Source: Drosophila persimilis (taxonomy: Eukaryota; Arthropoda; Insecta; Diptera; Drosophilidae). From it: a stretch of 64,000 nt of DNA. Under the pieces are notes generated by a model, which was not told the origin of the DNA, made no database searches, and saw only the letters and a program-made list of their open reading frames with translations. The stretch is from NCBI RefSeq assembly GCF_003286085.1, contig NW_020825317.1:2666001-2730000 (forward strand), in the 5' to 3' direction. A program made the translations under genes and the position numbers. Positions 57,220 to 64,000 of this stretch are shown piece after piece. Each line of letters opens with the position of its first letter. Positions within the stretch are counted from its first letter, which is position 1.

Positions 57220-58494
57220 GTTTTTTTCTTTTTTTGATTGCTTTTGAATCTGCAATGACCAGATACTTCAATAGTACCAGCAGGGCTCGATGTTTTGTTT
57301 TAGTTTCGTGCAAGATGTGATATACATTAGAAAGGTATATCGATGTTGTGTTACATATACAATATAGTCGAGAAGAGGGGTGTAGTGTGATTGTGTACAT
57401 GTGTATATAAAGAAAATAATAATGAAGATATAATAAAAAGGAAAAATGTGTCAATTATAAAATATAATGGTTATAAAGTAGTTATGTATATGCTTTTGGT
57501 TTTAGATAGAAATCAAGTGTGATGTATGAAACAGGTTATAGTATAGTGAATAGTATGTAGAGTATCAAAGACGAATATGTGGGCCATTGGGGTAATAGAA
57601 GTTATCCTTGAAAGGGATTCTGCCTTGTGGTACTACAGAAGTAACCTTGACTGGTAAAGAGATGGAGTTTTTGAAGAGGACCCTTTGGGACCTGGAATAA
57701 AGGTAGCTAGTAGTCCACCTCAGGAGGTCGGGCGGAGACCCTCAACGGTCAAGCTTATGTGCTAGAAAGGAGTGGTTTACAGAGTCGAATGCTTTGCTGA
57801 AGTCGGTGTAAATAACATCCGTCTGTGGGTTTACTTTAAAGCCTTTAATGATGAAAGAGTTAAACTCTAAAAAAAATTCGTGGTGGTTGATCGGATCCAT
57901 GCTGAGCTGAAAATATAAGTGATTTGATTAGGAATAGCGGATAACTTAGATATTCCTCTATAATTGTTCGCGTCCGACAAACGATACCTTCCAAATCGTA
58001 GGGAAGCAAGAAGAATCAATGGACAGGGTGAATAGTTTAAGCAAGGGTCCACACAGAGCCTCGGCGTAGTAACTGAGTATACAGCCAGATACCCCGTCTG
58101 GACCCGGTGAAAGCACGGGCTAACTAGTCGAAGGTCATGAAGTAGAGAGCGTTAATTTAACAAAGGGCTGGGCACGGTTGCTAAGAATATCTTTCCTGAG
58201 AATGGGTTTGTAAAATTTTGGCAAAGATATCGGCAATTGCCTGCTGTGAAAAACATATCCTGCATCCAGATAGGTAGTTCTTATAGCATTGAGCATTAAG
58301 ACTGAAAAATTTGACCGAACTATTACATAGCGAAAGAAAGAAGAAGGAGAAACTACTTTTTTACATTTTTTACAGAGTCTTGATTTTAAGTTCTTCAGAC
58401 TGTATAATTCTTTGGTGAGCCAAGGGGGTTTTACAGACCTAATCGGACAAGAAAGCGGAACACAAGAATCAAAAAATTTATCAAGTACAGTGTC
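57220..58494 (-). mobile_element. CR1-like LINE, antisense copy (linker, RT start, 3' UTR)
   Basis: Same family as 11216-14330 but on the minus strand. The linker frame is at 58135-58509 (VLDKFFDSCVPLSCPIRSVK, then LTKELYSLKNLKSRLCKKCK). Next is the segment before RT at about 57850-58130 (intact here, lost in the other copy). The RT start is near 57640-57845 (TDVIYTDFSKAFDSVNHSF.., LFKNSISLPVKVTS) and breaks off before the YADD motif. It passes near 57600 into a long AT-rich 3' untranslated stretch that ends near an A-rich run at 57220-57240. So the copy has an internal deletion in RT. The 5' side is interrupted by the ISY copy at 58496. Confidence 0.7.
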
Positions 58495-58495
58495 A

Positions 58496-59062
58496 ACGAG
58501 GGGGAACACGTTCGAACGTTGTGAGTCGCTGTTAAGACCGCGCCTCTACATTTATACCCGATACTCAGTCAGTATGGCTCCCCTCCGACAGAGGGCGCAC
58601 ACATTCACGACGAAGAGTGTGTAAGAGAAAGACAGGAAGCCCTTGGACGGCGTTGTATAGCCAGTGCAAACTGATTTGGTTCTTCTGGCTACAATAATAA
58701 TCCTATCTTATCCATACTCGGAAGTCTGGTAGATTTGATCATTCTCTACTATTCTGATTTTTGTTTTCTCGTATCTATAAAATTGTGGATGTCAAAGATT
58801 TTCGTCCTTTGCGGGGGAAATATCACACCAAACTAAATTCCAAATATCAAACCAAATTTAGTTGCTCTAGCTCTTATAGCCTCTAGTCGTCATCGGGACG
58901 GACTGTCAGACATAGCTCAATCGGCTCCTCTATTGATGCTGATCCAGAATATAAATGTAGACTTAAGGGGGTCGGAAACGCTTCTTTCTTGGCGTTACAC
59001 CCATCCACTTTTTTCACATATCTAATATGTTTACACCTATACTCATTTTGAGTATCGGACAA
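58496..59062 (-). mobile_element. ISY-family copy, older variant, inserted in the LINE
   Basis: It begins ACGAGGGGGAACACGTTCGA (with an extra 11-bp duplication of AACGTT sequence) and ends ATACTCATTTTGAGTATCGG. It contains CGACAGAGGGCGCAC in place of the young CGGCAGACGCCGC, GGTTCTTCTGGCTAC, CTTATCCATACTCGG and ATTGATGCTGATCCAGAATA. The central GGCGG..GGGCGAAATTT block is partly lost. Confidence 0.85.
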
Positions 59063-59084
59063 AAAAAGATATTTCAGATAAAGA

Positions 59085-59378
59085 ATGCAAGACTACATAT
59101 CCAGCCAAGCTGGAGGTGTTTGTTACGGATGGGTGAACATTCTCTCCACGGATGCCTCCATTGACTGTGTCAGTGCAGGTATAGGTATCTTAGAGTACCG
59201 CAGTAACAACAGTTACAAGTTCAATACAAGAAAACTGTTATTCTCTGTAATATTGAAAGGCTTTACAGGCTCTTAAAAGTAATGAATCAAATTCGTCCTT
59301 AACAGACTGAATCCACTGAAACATAGACAAATCCTTTATCAGCCAATTTATTATGATCGGGATACCAAGTCATTCCTG
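59085..59378 (+). mobile_element. LINE RNase H fragment
   Basis: The frame at 59085-59276 reads ILSTDASIDCVSAGIGILEY, matching the start of an RNase H domain (TDxS..GIGI). After a frame change it continues LTD.., NIDKSFISQFIMIGIPSH, matching the W-x-P-S-H region (the W is replaced by G). This is the C-terminal domain of an R1/LOA/I-group LINE, here only about 290 bp with stops. Confidence 0.5.
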
Positions 59379-59476
59379 TTCCTGTGTGTAAAACTGATTA
59401 ACCTGGCTCGGCTAGCTTCATTGCTAGCTCGTATATTCTACCTTCTTCGGATATCTGAATTTACGGAAAATTGACT
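59379..59476 (+). mobile_element. CR1-like LINE endonuclease crumb
   Basis: TTCCTGTGTGTAAAACT, then TTGCTAGCTCGTATATTC and CCTTCTTCGGATAT match the CR1-like copy at about 11815-11905 (TTGCTCGTATATTCCACATTC). Only about 100 bp, joined directly to the RNase H fragment. Confidence 0.55.
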
Positions 59477-59477
59477 A

Positions 59478-59655
59478 GAAAATTTGGTATCCACACTTTA
59501 GTATCGTACCGTAATAGGTGTTTTTTAAAATTTCTCCCCGCCCCCACAAAGAACGGAAATCTATGGCATCCACAATTTTAAAGATACCAGAAAATACACG
59601 CAAAATCATGGAGAATGACCATATCGACTAGATCGCCGATTCTGACAGACCACCA
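59478..59655 (+). mobile_element. ISY-family fragment, middle portion
   Basis: AATTTGGTATCCACACT, CCCCGCCCCCACAAAGAACG, TGGCATCCACAATTTTAAAG and AATCATGGAGAATGACCATA follow the family order. Both ends are missing. Confidence 0.65.
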
Positions 59656-59689
59656 TTCTTTGACAGAGAAGAAATTTACTATGCAGTCT

Positions 59690-61537
59690 GTGTGTTACGT
59701 GGGAATATTATCATGAGCCATTAACATTTGCAGGGTTTGGAAATTGAATGATTTATAGATACATACATATATGTAGATTACGACAATTGCAACAGCTTTC
59801 CTTAGTTTTTTCTGATATGCCATGGTATTGATAGATAGATAAAGAGTTTTAGCCAATACAGAGATGAGAGAGAAAGGGTGATAGTTTTTATACATGCTGA
59901 GATCCTTATCCCTCTTTGGAATCAGAATTATTTTTTAAGGCTAAACTACGCTGGGCTACTTGGTGCCCTTACCATGTCGTATGTGATTCTATCCATTCCT
60001 CCCGCCGTGCTCCTGCCTCTGTTGAGAATAGCTGACTCAAAAGCAGCGGAGCTGAGAGAAAGTGGTCTAACAGACAAAATGTTGAACTTTCGCCAAAGCA
60101 GGAACTGTACTTTCAAGAAACTCAAGCTAAGCCAAAGAGCATTCTGGAGTCGCTTAAAGACTTGATGTTTCTCAAGAAAAGCCAGGCTTTCGATGAGTTT
60201 GGATATTTACCCTTTGCATTAGTGCACACTCACTAAAGCACGTGTTTGTTGCTTTTTTAGTAATGTTTTGATTACATTTTTAAAAGTTTCTGTCCTCATT
60301 GGAGGCTTAAAGTAAGGTAATTTTTTGTTTTGGCGATAAGAACATCATGATCTGAGTTTTAACGTGTAATGAGAAAAACCTTCAGAGAAAATTGCTAAGC
60401 TATATCTGCCAGAGTTTAGGGTACATTCTGTATCGCTTTTACACTATTTAAAGGATGTGAACTATCCTGTAGGAATTTTCATTTGATTCTTTGGCTTCCA
60501 TGAGAATAACGGGAGTTATTAGTTCATGAATTTCTTGAATTACACTGCTATTGACAAGAGTGTCCTGGTTTTCCTTGTTGGGAAATTTGTAAGCATGATC
60601 GCTTGAATCATTGGTATATGACTCTAGCGAGTAGTGCGTTTTTTTCACAATGCCTACTGCGCGCTTGACAATTCTGCTGCTATAGGAATGCTTTTTTAAA
60701 GCATGGTAGGATTGCTTTACCTTTTTTTGGTTCCCCTGATGATTTCTTATGTTAATTTGAGGAAACTCTATGTCATAGTCAAGATCACGATTGTAGTTTT
60801 GTTGAAAAAAAATTGCTTAAGGCTTCCTTTCTGGCTGTTTTTTAATTATTATAACTTTGCTAATATTGACTTCTCTAGCCCAAACATGATACTCGTTTCT
60901 TTAAAAAGCATTGTGCTCATCCCACTGACAAAAGATACATTTGTTAACAGTGCCATTTTCATATCAAGTGCAACTGCCACATTTTTTACAACATGTTTCG
61001 GATTTACAGCGCGTAGCTGTGTGTCCCAAAGAACCATATTTGTAACACTGCCTAACCGCAGGAAAATTAGTAGTTGCTGCATGGACCTTTAGCAAACATA
61101 CATATGTCATACATTTGAACAGAGGATAGGTACCTTCAATGGCACATTTCACAGTTTTAGATGTTTCAAGATCTGATTCCTTCTTTTCAGTTTTATTTTT
61201 TCTAATTTTGTTAATTTTAATTGTCGAGGAAATGTTGTCAAGAAGGTTTGCCTTTAAAAGGTTATTGAAATACAGTATGTATAGAGTGGCCGCAAGAGGG
61301 TTGATAACCATCCAGATTTAAATGTTCGATTTTGTCATATAGATAAAGATCACTTTTAAAGTTCTCGTTTTCAAAAATTGTTCTGCGTTTTGTTGACAGC
61401 AGCACACTAGCTTCTCCTTTGAACGAGAGCTCGCTAAGATTTATTTCATTGGTGTTGGAATGTGGAGACAAACTGACTGACTCAAACTCCATTTTGTAAA
61501 AAAAATCAGTATTAATTTCATATTGTGATTCAATCAA
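59690..61537 (-). mobile_element. LINE remnant (ORF1 with CCHC knuckle to RT start)
   Basis: Read on the minus strand from the right. An N-terminal frame (61262-61537) and a frame at 60964-61311 hold PAVRQCYKYGSLGHTATRCK, a CX2CX4HX4C-type zinc knuckle region as in LINE ORF1 proteins (first C altered to R-Q-C-Y-K context), followed by CCKKCGSC. After a long frame-shifted part, RT motifs appear near 59720-60060: MDRITYDMVRAPS, then PKRDKDLSMYKNYHPFSLIS and VLAKTL, canonical ITYEM..IPKxGK..NYRPISL. The whole span, 1.85 kb, is too short for a full ORF1 plus endonuclease, so it is internally deleted. Clade I/R1/Jockey type, not resolved further. Confidence 0.6.
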
Positions 61538-62802
61538 ATTTTAAAATTTGAAAATCAACTAGATGCAAATAATATGTTGTCAAAACAAATAAAATGTTTT
61601 CTGAAAAGATTTTTGGTATTTTAATATCCATACTATATCTCAGGTATTCACACAGGTAAACATTTTTTCTATGAAATACTATTGTCCTCAAAGTAAACAT
61701 ATTAAAATTGTATCAAAATCATACGAGCCGTTTAGGAGCGGTCTCTAATGGGTTTTCCCCACAAAACGAACTAACAGTGCTACATATACATAGGTGATAT
61801 TATACAGTTGGCAAAAGCTCCTCTTCAATTCCGCCAGAGGGCGCTCACCATCAATTCCCCCACAGCTATAAAGCCGTTAGAGCTTTTACTCAAAACTCAG
61901 CCTATTTCAAATCGTCTAGGTGATAACATGGGAACTTTTGGACCGCATGCCCCATATTTATTTCAGCTCCTAAATCGATTTATGGAGCAAGCCAGTTCCA
62001 TTTCTTGCTAGCAAAATGTTTAAGAATGAAAACCTTGCGCACTAGGTATAAGATCTGGATGTCCAGCAAGTTAGAGATGACAGAATGGTTCGATTCAGCA
62101 AATACGAATAATAGTAATTTCATCAAGTTAGTGCTAAGTATTCCGTATCTACCAGTTTTTTAGTGAATTGATTTTACTATACAGTTTTTCTTCGTTTTTA
62201 AAAAACGAAAAAAGTTCAAGAACTTACACATAGTATGTACATATGTATGTATGAATGTTCGTCGATTCAGTTGTCGATGTTATGTGTTTCCAAAGCTGGT
62301 TTATCCCCTATTTAAGTGCCTCGCTGATTGAATTTAGTGGATGCAATGGGTTTCGATCTTTACAAAAAAATACTTGAATTTTGTATTTGTAACAGTTCTT
62401 AACGGTAAAATGGCGATTGGGAAGGAACGTAACGGAATTTAACGGCACAATGCGACATTTGAGGGTTTGGTCAAACGGCTCGATTTTAGCAAAAGATTCT
62501 TTAAACGACTATGCCTATACAACAAAAATACAAGAGCACAAGTAATGAATTTATTTTCCCGATTGTCAAAGTCTAAATTTCGGAAAAAGAAACACACAAA
62601 ATTCTGTATTTTGAATTTGAAAGCTTAATATTTTCCAAATGATTAACCTACAAAGTGTTCTGGTTAGATTTATAACTGCATTTATCAGCTTTTGAGAATT
62701 GCAATACAACCAGACAACCAGATACTTGAGTTATGTGAAAAACGGAGCACTATCCCTGACAAAAATAGCAAAAAAAGATTTTTAAAATAAACTCAAACTA
62801 AA
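61538..62802. other. unique sequence, one CCGCCAGAGGGCGCT motif
   Basis: No gene recognised. CCGCCAGAGGGCGCT at 61831-61845 resembles the CTCF core motif. It may instead be a worn piece of the older ISY variant, which has CGACAGAGGGCGC. Confidence 0.4.
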
Positions 62803-63577
62803 ACGAGGGGGAACGTTGTGAGTTGCTGCTGCGACCGCAACTCTACATTTATACCCGATACTAAGTCAGTATGGCTCTCCTCGGGCAGACGACGCTGACA
62901 TTGAATGACAAGGAGAGCGTAAGAGAGAGACAGAAAAACAGTTAGAACGTGTCGTCGGGCGTTGCGTAGCGAGCGAAAATTGATTTGTAAATTTTTGGCT
63001 ACAATAATTATCCGATTTTCTGATCAAAATCTGGTACATATAGTATACAATCATTCTGTATAATTGTGTGTTTTTAATAGTGATATCTAACAGAAGTGTG
63101 GATACCAAATTTGGTTTCTCAAGCTTTAATAGTCTTTGAGATCTGTGGATGGTTTCGTCCTTTTCCGGGGGCGGAAGGGGGTTGGGCGAAATTTTGAAAT
63201 ATACGTGTTGTAGTGAGATATAATAGGATTAACGATTGTGCGTTTTCTGTTTTCTCGTATCTTTGAAATTGTGGATGCCACAAATTTTCGCCCTTTGTGT
63301 GGAAGTGGGCGGGGCAAAATTTGAAATACACTTGTAACAGTGACATATCGGAGAAGTCTGGATGCAAAATGTCGTTGCTCTAGATCTTATAGTCTCTGAG
63401 CACTAGGCACTCATGGGGACGGACAGACAGACATGGCTCAATCGACTCGGCTATTGATGCTGATCAAGAATATATATACTTTATGGGGTCGGAAACGCTT
63501 CCTTCTGGACGTTACACACATCCACTTTCACCACAAATCTAATATTCCCTTATACTCATTTTGAGTATCGGGTATAA
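62803..63577 (-). mobile_element. ISY-family copy, complete ends, internal duplication
   Basis: It starts ACGAGGGGGAACGTTGTGAG and ends ACTCATTTTGAGTATCGGGT. The GA-rich site is GTAAGAGAGAGACAG. The region 'GGGCGGAA..GCGAAATTTTGAAATATACG..' occurs twice (about 63165-63230 and 63290-63370), with a CGATTGTGCGTTTTC segment between. At 775 bp it is longer than the 642-bp reference copy. The GGACGGACAGACAGAC microsatellite is short. Confidence 0.92.
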
Positions 63578-64000
63578 TTATGAAACAATTGAGTTCGGTT
63601 CACAGCGGGAAAAAGTTAAATTTTGATACATAGTGTTATTAGATGTGTAACATGTTGTTTTCAACAGCGTCTAAAACGCAATCGCAAGCAGCGTCTTCGA
63701 CAAAAAGCAATTGAGTGCATATACTGTGCCTATTGTGGAAATTATGGAAAATACTGGAAGGGAAGCTTTTCATCTCAGAGCAGCTTACCACAGCCATTGA
63801 ACGGACTGTGCAAAGCTTGGTGATTGCATAAATTGTAACTTTCAGAACTTAACAAGCAGGAAAAATCAACGATAAGCTCGAGGCATAGGCCTGTAGAGGT
63901 GAAAGCTTTAACAAGAATTATTAAAGCCTTGACCTATTTTCAAGTCAACATTTTTTTGTATGCCCCAAAAGACTACTACTGGTAGATAAGATAAAAAGAT
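63578..64000. other. unique sequence at the window edge
   Basis: No gene supported. A short frame at 63623-63823 has basic, cysteine-bearing content but no domain I recognise. Confidence 0.4.

Overview
The window is eukaryotic and looks like Drosophila DNA from the obscura group (D. pseudoobscura, D. persimilis, D. miranda or a relative). The evidence is the mix of CATACATATGTATG-type simple repeats, very short introns with GT..AG ends, and above all many copies of one non-autonomous Helitron/Helentron family. These copies carry the ends TATACCCGATACTC and AACGTTCCCCCTCGTTTT and match what I know as the ISY/SGM/DINE-1 group. Species assignment is inference.

Only one host gene is convincing: a three-exon, 154-residue V-ATPase subunit F paralogue at 9970-10558 (Vha14-2-like), complete with splice sites and a poly(A) signal. 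The rest of the window is intergenic or long-intron DNA, and most of its open frames are chance frames or low-complexity sequence.

The layout alternates between unique non-coding blocks (about 0-10, 20-35, 42-47 and 49.5-56 kb) and four transposon-rich blocks. Block 1 (10.8-20.4 kb) has ISY copies, a CR1-like LINE split by a LOA-like LINE fragment, and a Tc1-like transposon with recognisable terminal repeats that holds a nested LINE 3' end and a nested ISY copy. Block 2 (35.6-42.3 kb) has a large ISY palindrome of two ~535-bp inverted arms, abutting a broken CsRn1-clade LTR retrotransposon fossil that in turn abuts a LINE fragment. Block 3 (47.2-49.5 kb) has ISY crumbs, a dispersed repeat and an internally deleted pogo/Tigger-like element with both terminal repeats. 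Block 4 (56.2-63.6 kb) has ISY copies in head-to-tail and inverted order, an antisense copy of the same CR1-like LINE, RNase H and RT fragments, and a LINE ORF1 remnant with a CCHC knuckle.

No autonomous Helitron, intact transposase, tRNA, rRNA or CRISPR array was seen. The most interesting structures are the ISY palindrome, a miRNA-like hairpin at 33.7 kb, the nested Tc1, the pogo-like element, and GA-rich motifs carried by ISY copies that resemble the MSL-recognition-element precursor known from this family. For ISY entries, strand '+' is my convention for copies in which the TATACCCGATACTC end comes first.
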